Source: Undaria pinnatifida (Eukaryota; Sar; Phaeophyceae; Laminariales; Alariaceae). From it: a DNA stretch of 64,000 nucleotides. The translations under genes were made by a program, and so were the position numbers. Positions 24,327-35,335 of this stretch are shown piece after piece. Under the pieces are notes generated by a model. The model was not told where the DNA came from, made no database searches, and saw only the letters and a list, made by a program, of their open reading frames with translations. Location: positions 5,967,358-6,031,357 of the forward strand of contig JABAKD010000007.1 in the NCBI GenBank assembly GCA_012845835.1. Direction: 5' to 3'. Each line of letters opens with the position of its first letter. Within the stretch, counting starts at the first letter, position 1.

Positions 24327-24746
24327 TGTGAATAGCCTGTGAACCCAATGGTTGTGTGAAGGCTCTGTCTTCTATGCAAAGAGATGCAGAGGTGGCACCG
24401 AAGTGTCTGTTAAAATCACTTGTGATAAGAAAGAAAGGAACAGTTTGGAAAGGGCGCTTGAGGCTAAAGAGAGAAGAACAAGAAGGGAAAGAAAAGGAGA
24501 GAAAGGAGACTTGGGAGAGTGATCATGGTGGGTTGCATCACTACTTGATCATCACGGAACAATACCCGTAGTACGGTAGAATACGGGGACAACGGCAAAA
24601 TCTTAACATACTCAAATTTACGTTTACATCTAGGTTCCTCCGAATATTCAACCTAAGATTCAACCTGAGATTCATCTGCATATCTTATTTGTGCGAATAG
24701 GCTGCGCATTAACTTAGACTTGAATCCAAGGTTCATACTCTCAACA
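24327..24746 (-). repeat. Copia LTR (5' by transcription)
   Basis: 420 bp with the same termini as 21441-21851. On the - strand it starts TGTTGAGAGTATGAACC, typical of copia LTR ends. Confidence 0.9.
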
Positions 24747-25682
24747 CGATTTCGCCACGTCAGCTTTCCATGTCCAACGTAGCGGACTCTGACGTTCGTT
24801 TAAGCAGTGTTCCTGGCTTTCTCTCTTGTCGTTCGGCGAATATATCTACCACCCGCCCCTACGGCACTTCGATTCAGGCAGTAAACTTGTCTGGCCTTCA
24901 CAGCGTGACACGAGTTCCCTTCTCCTCTTCTGACATTGTTTCCGTGTCTCTAACTTCGTCTTTAGATCCCTTCGCATCCTAGCGCTCAGCGGCTTCGCCC
25001 TTCGTGTTTTCGTTGGCCGATGGCTACTGGTGTACCGTAGGTACATACCCCTACCCGCGATACACTGTTGTGAGCTTCATCATTGGGTGGTATATCTTGC
25101 TATGAGGCATTTACACCTCATAATACGAGGTGTAGGAGAATTTATTTCCTCCTTTGTGTTTGTTTCGAATAGCCTCATGTTCGATTTTCTTTCGAATTCT
25201 GAATGTTCTTTTGTAATCCTTTGATTGCTAGGTGATCCGCGTCTACAAATATTCAGGGTGGCTTAATGTTATGGAGTGCCTTCCGTAGAGGGATATTTTT
25301 GGATTCGACGTGAAACCATGATATGGCTGACGTGAAATCACGTGATATTAGATGTCTCTCTCACGTCAAGGCCATCATAGATGGGCGAAAACATAAGTGA
25401 CTATGATAGGACAAGCAGGACGCCCCTCATCTCACTACTCTGCTTTACTATGCCCAACCCTGCTCTACTCTGTCTTGTCTTGCTTTGGCCGTCCTTTAGA
25501 GTTCAATTTCAGAGGAAATTATGTACTGGTTTTACGTCTAGCCTGCGAGCCATGAGGAGAGACCAACCAAAGACACTGGAACCCATGAGGAGCACGCGTC
25601 CCAACACCGATAAACCACGCATCCCCCACTCGGAGTACTTCCACTCAGTGGAGTCACCGACATGCATCCCTAACGAGGGTAT
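24747..25682. other. Unassigned, with a small inverted repeat
   Basis: The first 100 bp resume the CCAATGG-type array. At about 25317-25336 and 25361-25378, related ATGAT...TGACGTGA segments face each other, a short hairpin. There is no gene. Confidence 0.4.
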
Positions 25683-25770
25683 ACACACCCCTTAACACGC
25701 GCGATCGATGTGTCACACCCCGCTTGGTAAGCTGAGGTTTGATCAAAATCACTTTGGTCGATCTCACCGA
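25683..25770 (+). repeat. R1 terminal fragment, copy E
   Basis: Diverged relative of the end of R1: ACGCGCGATCG, then GCTTGGTAAGCTGAGGTTTGATC and GATCTCACCG, in the same order as in copies B and C. Confidence 0.5.
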
Positions 25771-27196
25771 CATAGTGGATTTTCGAATATTTCTATTGTA
25801 TTATGCAAGTAAAAAGGGAAAGAGAACAGCTTATGAAGAAATTGATATAGTCAGGAAATCGATCGCAGGGGGAAGGCGAAAAGGTACCAGGGAAATTGAA
25901 TGGCACACAAACGGTGAATAACAATAAATAGAACCGAACAAAGCAGACAAAACACCTAGCTGGTTAGTTGTGTTCATTGCGAAAAAACAGGTACAAATGA
26001 AGTACGTACCCAGGTTCGTAGACAGCACTCATCATGCTTGCTTCCAGACATCATGCACACGGTACGAGGATGGACAAACAAAAGCATTTGAGCACGGTTT
26101 AATATTTGGTTTCTTTTTCTGAGGGCAGCAGTGCCCTTGCCGCCATCATGATGCCTATACATGACACGAAAACGAACCAAAAACAGCAAAAATATAACAA
26201 ACATTGGCAACAACGCATGTGCCATTCCAAAGGGAGTCGGTGCAGACCGGCACTTCTGGTGCTGCTGTTTCCGAAAGCAGCTAACACAGCGACACGACAA
26301 ATGGCACCCGGTCTGTCCTGTACTTGTTGTGCAAGCTTCGAAGACGAAGGCGTCGTTACCGCGCTATCAACAAGAAAAACTTTGTACAGTCTTCAAGTAG
26401 GCCAGATGTTAACAAGGACTCAACTGCAACGGAAAAGGGCACGGACAAGAAACAACGTCAATACGTTGTGAAGGGAGGGGAGGGAACGGCCCTTTGCCCT
26501 GCCCTTTGTTATGCTATATATAAGGTTCAGTACGTATTCGTTTTTTTGTAGGATTTAGTTCTTGTTCGTTTTTGAAACGATTTAGTAAGTATGTCAGCTT
26601 TAAAGTAGGATTTGGTACGGCGTTTGAGGGAGGGGAAGGTTCCATGTACCCCCCCACCCCACGCCCCTTTTGGGAGGCTCGAACTTGAATACATTGACGT
26701 GAGATGTCGAAAACAAAAATCGGGCCCGTTGGGTTGAATATATTTTTATTTGTAGTGCTAAAAGAAATGCGCTTTATTATCGTGTGCTTTATTCTGCTTC
26801 TTGATGATGTTCTCTATTGTTGCTGTCTGGCCGTCTGTTCTTACAGCCGGTTCTTTTGTTCCGTATGCTCATCTCAATGGAGAAGCCTAACGTGTACACC
26901 TTTTTTGCGTTAGTAAACCGCCTACCATACATAAAATAGAACAGTATAGTGGAAACTACAGCAATAAATATATAAAATAGATGTGATGTTTGATGTAGCT
27001 CAAAACGGTGCTTCTAAGCGAACGCAAACGTAGGCTAATCCTAATTGATTTACCACATTCGCCGGTCCTTCGCCTCGTGCACGCCACTGTATGAAAACAA
27101 TTTATAAGAAGTTTGGGTGAGGCGACGACCCCAGTCCGGTAGCCGATGCAGAGTATAAGAAGAAATGGAAGTATGGGTAGGCCCACCGGCTGGGGG
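25771..27196. other. Unassigned sequence
   Basis: It includes a - strand frame (25974-26300) with one hydrophobic stretch near MFVIFLLFLV, but no recognised family. There are also several GGATTTAGT-like motifs at 26545-26620. Confidence 0.3.
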
Positions 27197-27890
27197 AGGA
27201 GGCCTCATCTAATCCAATACTTACTTTAAATGATCGGTGAAGCCGCAGAAGAATACTGCAGTAAAATCGGGTTTCCAGAAAATGAGACATCGATGGTACG
27301 GAGGTGGCTCCATGATTTGGAACCGGTGAATTACTTGGCGAATCTAGGCCACATCGATCATTGTGCATGTTTCCCACGAACCCAAAGCCAGAGAACATAC
27401 GTTGAATAAGAAATACTGACCATCCCACCCACCCAGCTTATGCATGCAGTAGTTTCTTGTTTTACAACCTTTGCGGACCGGAGAAGTCTGCGAGCGCCTT
27501 GCCACACTCAGCCCCGTGCGGAAGCAACCAGAGATGTCTTCAAATGGATCCAAGATTGGAACAAAGCTGTTGGTTCCGGCCTACTTGAGCCTATCTGAGG
27601 CACAGTACCGGAGCCACAACCATTGTCTTCAACCCCCGCCCAACGGGTAAGAACAAGAGGAAGCGGGAAACATTTCGGACCACCCTAGACATCCTGCGTG
27701 CTGAGTAGCTGCTGCGCCGTGTTTTGTTTATTTTATTATATTCATTTTATTTTCAAGGATTACAGCCGCGCTGAGCGCTCAGCGCGGAGGTACATCCCGG
27801 GCGAGGCCCTCCTGCTTCGGGGCAGGAGGCCTCATCTAATCCAATACTTAATTTAAATGATCGGTGAAGCCGCAGAAGAATACTGCAGTA
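27197..27890 (+). repeat. 67-bp direct repeats flanking about 560 bp
   Basis: 27197-27263 and 27824-27890 are the same 67-bp sequence with one mismatch, 627 bp apart. Between them lie a small open frame, a perfect 22-bp palindrome (27766-27787) and a hairpin with arms CCTCCTGC and GCAGGAGG (about 27809-27829). The structure resembles either a partial tandem duplication or a very small terminal-repeat element. No TG/CA ends or target duplication were identified. Confidence 0.75.
27230..27409 (+). CDS. Small unidentified open frame
   Basis: A 59-codon frame starting inside the first 67-bp repeat (MIGEAAEEYCS) and running to TAA at 27407-27409. It contains a fairly ordinary protein-like segment (ENETSMVRRWLHDLEP) and a His/Cys cluster (GHIDHCACF). 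It could be a transposon protein fragment. I do not recognise the family. The second repeat copy starts the same peptide (27857) and then diverges. Confidence 0.2.
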   Translation: MIGEAAEEYCSKIGFPENETSMVRRWLHDLEPVNYLANLGHIDHCACFPRTQSQRTYVE

Positions 27891-27960
27891 TAAATACCAA
27901 CACTTACCATTATAGTGGACAAAAAAAAGGACCCCTCCCTATAGAATCTCACCCATATAG

Positions 27961-28050
27961 TATATTACAAGTACCAACATCGCAGCTTGCAAAGATGAGT
28001 ATTAGACTGAAATTCGTCGAACTCACGGCTGACGTCCTTGATATGTATTT
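27961..28050 (+). repeat. R1 terminal fragment, copy F
   Basis: CGCAGCTTGCAAAGATGAG, about 20 bases, then CTCACGGCTG. It matches the terminal block of R1 copies B and D. Confidence 0.55.
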
Positions 28051-29689
28051 TATAAAAATCGTTTTTATGAGGGGGCGCACACTGCGCTGCACTCACCAAC
28101 TATCGTTTCACGCATTCTTTATGTTGCTGCCCTGCTGTTGGCTTCTGCCGCTGTTTTTGCTGTCTTGCGTTCTGTCGTTCGCTCACTGGCGATTTCGATC
28201 TCTTCGACCCGCACGGCTGTTTGCACTTTGTATTATATTGTCGTGTCGTTCTGTCTGGCCCCGCGGATAACCCTTCACGCTCTTATGGGTGTGCCGTATC
28301 ACTACGAGCATACAGACGACGCGTTCGACCATTCATCACATGTGCCCGACAAGCACATTTGCTGTTTAAACGATCGTATACGTTCGGCGTCCTTTCACTT
28401 TCGTTTCATGAATGCCCATAGGCCATGTTCGCGACCCAATTTAGACTGACACGCTTGGCCTCGTTGTTCAATACGCAAAAAAAAAACTTATACTCTTGCC
28501 CTCTTTCGTCCACCCGCAAGTCACTCACCTTGCCTGTATAGGTGATATTAGCTACATGTCGACGACTAACGTTTTGGCTTTATTACACTCCATGCTTATT
28601 ATCTTTTACGGCATGCATTTAGTTCACTTGTGTATCTGGGCCATGGAATTAAACGCTGGGTCTTGTAGTACAGCGCTGGTTTCTATAGTACACCTCTATC
28701 GTAGCATGCATGCCTCGTCTGCGGTAACCCCCGCCATTCCAGGGTGTTTTCACTACTGCACTGCCACACATCCACTTGCCACTTCGCTGCCTACGTCCAA
28801 TGCTATCGCCGTCGCACTAGCCCGTCGCTATTAGGGCGCGCAACTCTGCGTCGCCGAGAACGCCGCATCTGTTTTTGGTTGCGTGTTAGTTGCCTTCGTT
28901 TGTTCGTCGTTTGGTGCCCGCGCTTCATTCTTCGTTGCTTTTCCCGGAGAGGCGGGGTATACGTCTATATTCGAGGTTGGGCCTGTACTTATGGTGACCA
29001 ATGTCGCTGTCTCCCATTGTTACGGAAGACAACCACATGGCCCCTATAGGCCCGTGGCTTGCCATGGGGCGTGCACCGCTTTATCGCGGTTTGTTTTTTC
29101 GTGCTTTTGTTGCTCTTGTTAGATATGGTGTGTTTGTTTAGCAGGAGGACAACTGTCTGCCAAAGATGGCTCCGCACCTATCTTTGGGACCTTTGTTAAT
29201 GTCTCCCGTTTTGAAGGACACGGCAATCCGGCCCCTGTAGGTCGGCGCCATTCCACGGGTCGAATACCCCGTTACAGAAGTTCCTGCCTGCGTACCAGGA
29301 TATTAATAGTAGTTTCCCTGTTTGTAGGAAAGACTTGTGTCGTATGGAAACAAACGTGGTTATTATGTGACCCGTGTGGGAAACGACGCGTCACATCCAT
29401 ATGCCCGTGCATCCGACCTTTATGACTTTACAAACGCCCTAATCTCGGCGACGTGGGTCCATCATTACAACCGCTGTCCCGTTAAACGTGCGTGCCCACA
29501 ATTTTTACTCTGTTTCTATCACTCCATAAATTTTCAACTCTCGGAGGGGGGGGGCGGGTGAGGGGGGGGGGGATTTATCAGATGCCTGCCAAGGCACGGA
29601 ATTGTCCGTCACCAAACGAGGGGTATCAAGCCTGCATATTTAACGAAGTTGATGGAAGAACTCCCATCTAGACGAAACTCTCCAGCACG
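28051..29689. other. Unassigned, pyrimidine-rich with a G-run
   Basis: No recognised gene. Near 29543-29572 two G-runs (about 8-10 bases each) sit close together. Long frames here are compositional. Confidence 0.3.
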
Positions 29690-30010
29690 ACGTTCCCTTC
29701 CCATGCGTCCTTCCCTTGCTTCGAACCCTTCCTTGTGCGCACTCTCTTGTTCCGAAGATTAGCACGCGCCCCGCTCCTTCTTTTTGAAACCTTGCATGTG
29801 CACCTCTTGCTCGCTCTGAAGCCTGTCGCGTGCGCTGTTCGGAATCGCTAGCTGCAGAGAGTAGAATGCAGTAGCCGAACCCTTGCTGTGAGTTGTTCCG
29901 CCGTTCCTTCGACCCGAGCCCTTGCCCGTGCAATGTTCCCTCGCCTCGTACCCTTGTCCGTGCCCCGCTCCCTCGCTATCTATCGCTGCTCCTCTGCTTT
30001 TTCGTGCTTT
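29690..30010 (+). repeat. Degenerate CCCTTGC-type pyrimidine-rich repeat
   Basis: Loose repetition of CGTRCCCTTGCYCGTGC-like words with a strong C/T bias. The periodicity is irregular. Confidence 0.45.
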
Positions 30011-30389
30011 CGTCGTCCCACTCTCTCGCTATCTCTCACCGTGCCTCCTTCTCTGTTTTGTTGCGATAGCGGAGTGAATGTTGTGTGTGGGTATCTATTT
30101 CTAGGAAAATGTTCCACATGCAAGGCGTAGGCTTCCGTGATTTTACATTGTAATGTGTTTTCTAGGCTGGTCTTGTTCTGCCAGTCAGAATTCGTCAAGT
30201 TTCTGGGTTTTCGATTGTCCTTTTCACATAGGAGTTCCGGGTTTTGTGAAGGTCGTGTGTCTTTCCTGTTTTTGATTCGCTTCGCATTTTCTCGTTCGAC
30301 AGCTGTGTTGACTGTTTTAATGTGAATAATTGCCTCTTCCTTTCAGCCCGTTACGAAGCCAAGTTGGTTGTTTTGTTTATTAAGTTGTT
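30011..30389. other. Transition to satellite
   Basis: T-rich unique sequence with no recognised feature, grading into the TTTAG satellite. Confidence 0.35.
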
Positions 30390-33257
30390 TTGTCTTGTTT
30401 AGCTTAGCTTAGTTTAGTATAGTTTAGTTTAGTTTGGATTAGTTTAATTTAGTTTAGTATAGTTTTGAGCTCACTTCGGTTTAGTTCAGTTTAGGTCAGT
30501 TTAGTTAAGTAAAGTTGAGTTGAGTTGAGTTGAGTTGAGTTTAGTTCAGTTTAGTTTAGTTTAGTTTAGTTTAGTTTAGCTTAGTTTAGTTCAAATTAGT
30601 TTAGTTTAGTTTAGTTTAGCTTAGCTTAGTTAAGTTTAGTTTCGTTTCGTTTAGTGAGGTTAGGTTAGTTTGTTTGGTTTAGTTTAGTTTAGCTTAGTTA
30701 AGAGTAGTTCACTTTAGTTTAGTTTAGTTAAGTTTAGCTGACATTTGTTTCGATTTGTTTCATTTTTATTTCAGTTAGAATATTTTAGTTTAGTAGGGTT
30801 CAGTTATATTTGTTGAGTCAAGTCTAGTTTAGTTTAGTTTTGTTTACTGTATTTTAGTTCAGTTTCGTTTAGTTCAACTAATTTTAGTTGAATTAAAGAG
30901 TGTTGAGTTCAGTTGAGTATAGTTTGGCCCAGTTAGGTTTAGTTTAAATTAGTTTAGTTTAGTTTAGTTCAATTCAGTTTAGTTTAGTTTAGTTTAGCTT
31001 AGTTTAGTTTACTTAAGTTAAGATTGGTTGACATGAGTTGAGTTAAGTTGAGTTGAGGTTAGTTTAGCCCAGTTAAGTTTAGTTAAGCTTAATTTAGTTT
31101 AGTTCAATTTAGTTTAGTTTAGTTTAGTTTAGTTGTGTTGGGTAAAGGTAGGTTGAGTTTGATTGATTATATCTATTAGTTTAGTTTAGTTAAGCTTAGT
31201 TTAATTTAGTTTAGTTCAGTATAGTCTAGTTCAGTTTTGTTTAGTTCAGTTCAGTTTTGTTTCGTTTTGTATTTTCTGTTTTGTTTAGTTTCGTTTAATT
31301 TAGTTTATTTAGATTTTGTGAAGTTTAGTTTGTTTGGGTCAATTTAGGTTAGTTTGGTTCGGTTGAGTTGAGTAAAGTTAAGTTATGTTCATTTTAGTTT
31401 AGTTTAGTTCACTTTAGTGTCTTTTAGTTTGGTTCAGTCAACTTTACCTCAGCTTAGTTTTGTTTAGTTTAGTTTAGTTTAGTTCAGTTTAGTTTAGTTT
31501 AGTTTAGCTCAATTTAGCTTAGGTTAGCTAGATTTTGTTTACTTCACTTTAGTTCACTTTAATTTGGTTTGGTTTAGTTTTTTATCAGTTTAGTTTCGTT
31601 TAGTTCAGTTAAGATTTATGTAAATTTGGTTCAGTTTAGTTTTGTTTAGTTTAGTTTAGTTTTGTTCAGCTTTGTTCAGTTTAGTTTAGTTAGGGAAAGT
31701 TTAGTTGAGTTGAGTTGAGTTGAGTTTAGTTAAGCCCATTTGTGCTTTGTTAAGCCTAGTTTTGTTTAGTTGAGTTCAGTTTAGTTTAGTTTAGTTTAGT
31801 TTAGTTTAGTTTAGTTCAGTTCAACTCAATTTTGTTTAGTTTAGTTCAGTTAGGCTCAGTTTGGTTTCGTTTTGTTTAGTTTAGTTGAGGTAAGTTGAGT
31901 AAAGTTTGGTTTAGTTTTGAGAGGTTTTTTCAGTCAAGGTTAGTTTTAGTTTAGTTTCGTTTCGTTTAGTTAGGTTAGGTTAGTTTGTTTGGTTTAGTTT
32001 AGTTTAGCTTAGTTAAGAGTAGTTCACCTTAGTTTAGTTTAGTTAAGTTTAGCTTAGATTAGTTTCGATTTTTTTTTGTTTTGTTTCAGTTAGTTCATTT
32101 CAGTTTAGTATGGTTTAGATTTTTTTGATGAGTCAAGTTTAGTTTAGTTTAGTTTCGTTTACTGTATTTTAATTTAGTTTAGTTTAGTTCAAAATTTTTT
32201 ACTTGAATTAAAGAGTATTGAGTTGAGTTGAGTATAGTTTGGCCCAGTTAGGTTTAGTCCAAATTAGTTTAGTTTTGTTTAGGAGTCATCCCACGGTAGG
32301 GGTTGCACGTTTTGCGCTAAAAAGTCCCTGGGCGCGATTGAGTTCCTCATGTGAGGAACTGCCGGTCAATGAAGTATTTTAACGAGTACATTATATTTTG
32401 GACTAAGGCGTAGAAGCTTTATCGGGTATTGCGAACGAATGCATTCGAAGTCATTTTGGGGGTAAGGTATTGATTTCTTCATGTGAGGACCTCAGGGACG
32501 TTCTGCTGCAACCCTATCGTGGAATGGCTCTTAGTTCAATTCAGTTTAGCTTAGTTTAGTTTAGCTTAGTTTAGTTTACTTAAGTTAAGATTGGTTGAGA
32601 TGAGTGGAGTTGAGTTGAGTTGAGTTTAGTTTAGTTTAGCCCAGTTAAGTTTAGTTTAGCTTAGTTTAGTTTAGTTCAATTTAGTTTAGTTTAGTTTAGT
32701 TGAGTTAAGTACCGTTAGGTTGAGTTTGATTGAATATATATATATGTTTAGTTTAGTTAAGCTTAGTTTAATTTAGTTTAGTTTAGTATAGTCTAGTTCA
32801 GTTTAGTTTAGTTCAGTTCAGTTTTGTTTTGTTTTGTATTTTTTGTTTTATTTAGTTTCGTTTAGATTAGTATAGTTAGGCTTTGTGAAGTTTTGTTTTG
32901 TTTGGGTCAATTTAGGTTAGTTTGGTTCCGTTGAGTTGAGTAAAGTTAAGTTATGTTCATTTTAGTTTGGTTTAGTTCACTTTAGTTTTGTTTAGTTTGG
33001 TTTAGTCAACTTTACCTCAGCTTTGTTCAGTTTACTTTAGTTTAGCTCAGTTTAGTTTAGTTTAGCTTAGTTTAGCTCAGTTTAGCTTAGGTTAGCTAGA
33101 TTTTGTTTAGTTCCTTTTAGTTCACTTTAGTTTGATTTCGTTTAGTTTTTGTATTTAGTTTAGTTTAGTTTAGTTCAGTTAGGTTTAGTTAAATTTAAGT
33201 AGGTTTAGTTTAGTCTAGTTTAGTTTAGTTTAGTTTAGTTCAGCTTTGTTTAGTTTA
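30390..33257 (+). repeat. TTTAG pentanucleotide satellite, block 1
   Basis: A degenerate (AGTTT)n array with many variant pentamers. It has a higher-order repeat of about 1,315 bp: the word TATAGTTTGGCCCAGTTAGG occurs at about 30918 and 32233, and a 100-bp neighbourhood around TTAAGAGTAGTTCA occurs at about 30700 and 32013. A MITE interrupts it at 32283-32530. No coding content. Confidence 0.95.
32283..32530. mobile_element. MITE family M1, young copy in satellite
   Basis: 248 bp with terminal inverted repeats of about 24 bp: left GAGTCATCCCACGGTAGGG, right (reverse complement) GAGCCATTCCACGATAGGG. It is flanked by TTAG on both sides (32279-32282, 32531-32534), and the satellite copy 1,315 bp upstream shows the empty site with one TTAG. 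Depending on where the tip is drawn, the duplication is TA, TTA or TTAG, so a Tc1/mariner-like or PIF-like source remains open. It holds an inner palindrome GTTCCTCATGTGAGGAAC and no open frame. Confidence 0.88.
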
Positions 33258-34350
33258 AACAGCGAATCATCTATGCTGGGGATGGTGCTTTTTGTTGAGG
33301 ATGAAAAACAGTCGGAAAAATTCCGAGCAACAGCAAAAACATTTCCTCCGAGAAATGTTCTCACGGCTGCGTGTTGGACGCAGCACATTGTCAGTGTCGT
33401 CGTGAGATGCGTGGCTTGTGTTGTCTCAAACACACACCACACGACTCTGCTGCGATAAGGACTCGACCTCGGTAGGGCACGGATGAGTACAGAGGGCGGG
33501 AAAAGGTAGTGTGGGGGTCGGAGAACAACACAACGAGCGGACGCATGCCGGAGTGAAAACAATTGCTCGTCTTGGTTGACGAGTCACGTCGGAGAAGTTC
33601 TTGTTCTGCTCCTCACCATAACTAATACCTCGCCAGATAGAAGCAAGTACCACCCTCACCAGTTGATACGCTCTTGCAAATTACGCTACTCTACTGACGC
33701 GGGGAGGTTTGGAGACGATTGGTGCCCTACAGGACTCGAGTAGGAAGGTGTTGTCGCGGGCTACTACTGTTGTGTTGGGCGGACGTTCATGCAATCAACA
33801 CAGCACCCATGTCTCAAACCCTCACCGGAGATTGTTCTTGCTCCTCATCTCTACAGAAATTTCCTCACTGAGGCCAGCACAACCCCAACCAGCAGTCACA
33901 CGATTGAGCCTCACATTACTCTACCGCCGCGAGGAGGTTTAGAGTCGATCGGATACCCAGGGCCCGTGTTAGGCAGTGGTGCAGCCGACTGCTGTACGCA
34001 CTTGTCGCATCGTGGTGCGGCGGAATTTTGATATATTTCGGCCCGGCGCACTCCCTCAAACCTCGATCGACATGTGCTGGTGCTTGCTCCTCACCGCTAT
34101 CAAAATTTCTCCACAGAGGCCAGCACCACTCCCATCAGTCGGTACGCCGTTCAAACTTCCACAGTACTTGTAGCGCGAGAAGGTTTGGGGTCGATTGTTT
34201 GTCTAGAGAGGGCTCAACTTAGGAGTGTGGTGCTGTCTACTGCTGTAAGCTGTGTCGAAGTAGGGGGCTGCCGATATGTTTTTGCAAACCGTCACCCGTG
34301 TGTCTGGAACCTCGTTCGTCTTGTGCTTTTGCTTGCTCCTCATCTCTACG
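33258..34350 (+). repeat. FB1 left arm
   Basis: Outer 430 bp non-repetitive, then tandem units beginning near 33701, 33930 and 34175. A further diverged unit start near 34440 already lies in the loop. Confidence 0.88.
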
Positions 34351-35277
34351 ACAACCTCCCCACAGAGGCCAGCACCACCCCCGTTAGTCGACATGCCTAT
34401 CTATGAAACTTGACGCTAATACTGCTCTACTGCACGGGCGCAAGGAGGATTATAGTCGATTGGTTGTTGTCTATGACTGGAATCATCCGAAGCAAACATC
34501 TGGAGGATGACTTGTTTCAGGTTCCCCGGCGGACCGCTAAGAATCGCATGTTCGCGAAGTGTTGAAATATTAGTTTATTTTAACCCTCGAGACTGAACAC
34601 TTGGGACATTCATTAAAAAAATACCGAATTTGGCCTGAAAACGAACCTCGTCTATTCCAATACTCCCAAGAATCAAATGTCGCTCGAACATCCCACCGAC
34701 AATTGTTCTGAACATGAAACCTTCCAGAAGTTGACCAGTGAATTGTTAGAAACCCGATTTCGCCAAAACGGAGTCAACGCGGTACTTAATGGTCCGACGG
34801 ACCTGTGATACAAAAATCATTCTCAAAATAAACTGTCCTCCATAGCACGCAGGTCTGCCTGACTATTGCATGCCGTTTGGAAGTGCTTTCTTGTTGACCA
34901 CACCCCATACCCACCACTATATGTCAGTGCGGTTCATCCAGAGGCTGAGAGGAACAGGCAGAGAGAGGGAAGAGACAGGCTCAATCATTGATGACCCGCG
35001 GCCGGTCGTCCCTTTTTTTTTGCGTTTCCGCCACGACAGCAGCGTACCTCGTCTGCTGTGCCAAGTACTTCGTACATCGCTCTCAATCAATCACCACCTG
35101 CTGAGCTGCACGAAGTATAGTCTAGCCTAATACGTTTGTTTTTTATGCTGTTGACCACAGCAAGGCAACTAACAGCAAGGAGCCTTTCCACTGCCAAGAG
35201 CGAGCGAACTAGATAAACGCTCCCGAGCCACAACCTACATAATATACTGCTTCTGTAGCTACAGCAAAAGCGGCGGC

Positions 35278-35315
<38 letters not shown>

Positions 35316-35335
35316 TGCTGCTTCTCTGTTGGAGA
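34351..35335. other. FB1 central loop
   Basis: About 985 bp of single-copy DNA within the element, shared with FB2 at about 41008-41900. It contains (CAG)11 at 35280-35312 near its right edge. No recognised coding sequence. Confidence 0.75.
35280..35313. repeat. (CAG)11 microsatellite in FB1 loop
   Basis: Eleven perfect CAG units preceded by CGGCGGCGG. The matching place in FB2 (about 41855-41885) has only a few interrupted units, so this is an expansion specific to FB1. Confidence 0.95.

Larger units (their letters stand above)
21441..24746 (-). mobile_element. Broken Ty1/copia LTR retrotransposon
   Basis: Two direct repeats of 411 and 420 bp, TG...CA on both, bound about 2.5 kb of internal DNA. 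Four of five flanking bases agree (CGATA at 21436-21440, CGATT at 24747-24751), as expected of a target duplication. On the - strand I recognise Gag-like sequence (about 24045-24263 and near 23550-23750), an aspartic protease site DSGAS (about 22760) and a GAG-pre-integrase-like stretch (about 22050-22250). No integrase core or reverse transcriptase was seen. A purine-rich tract adjoins the LTR at 21852. The LTRs differ by roughly 10%, so the copy is old. It is a fossil with multiple breaks. Confidence 0.85.

Noticed and set aside
27857-28270. 137-codon frame as a gene
   Set aside because: It starts in a repeat, crosses an R1 fragment and then becomes compositional, with no domain.
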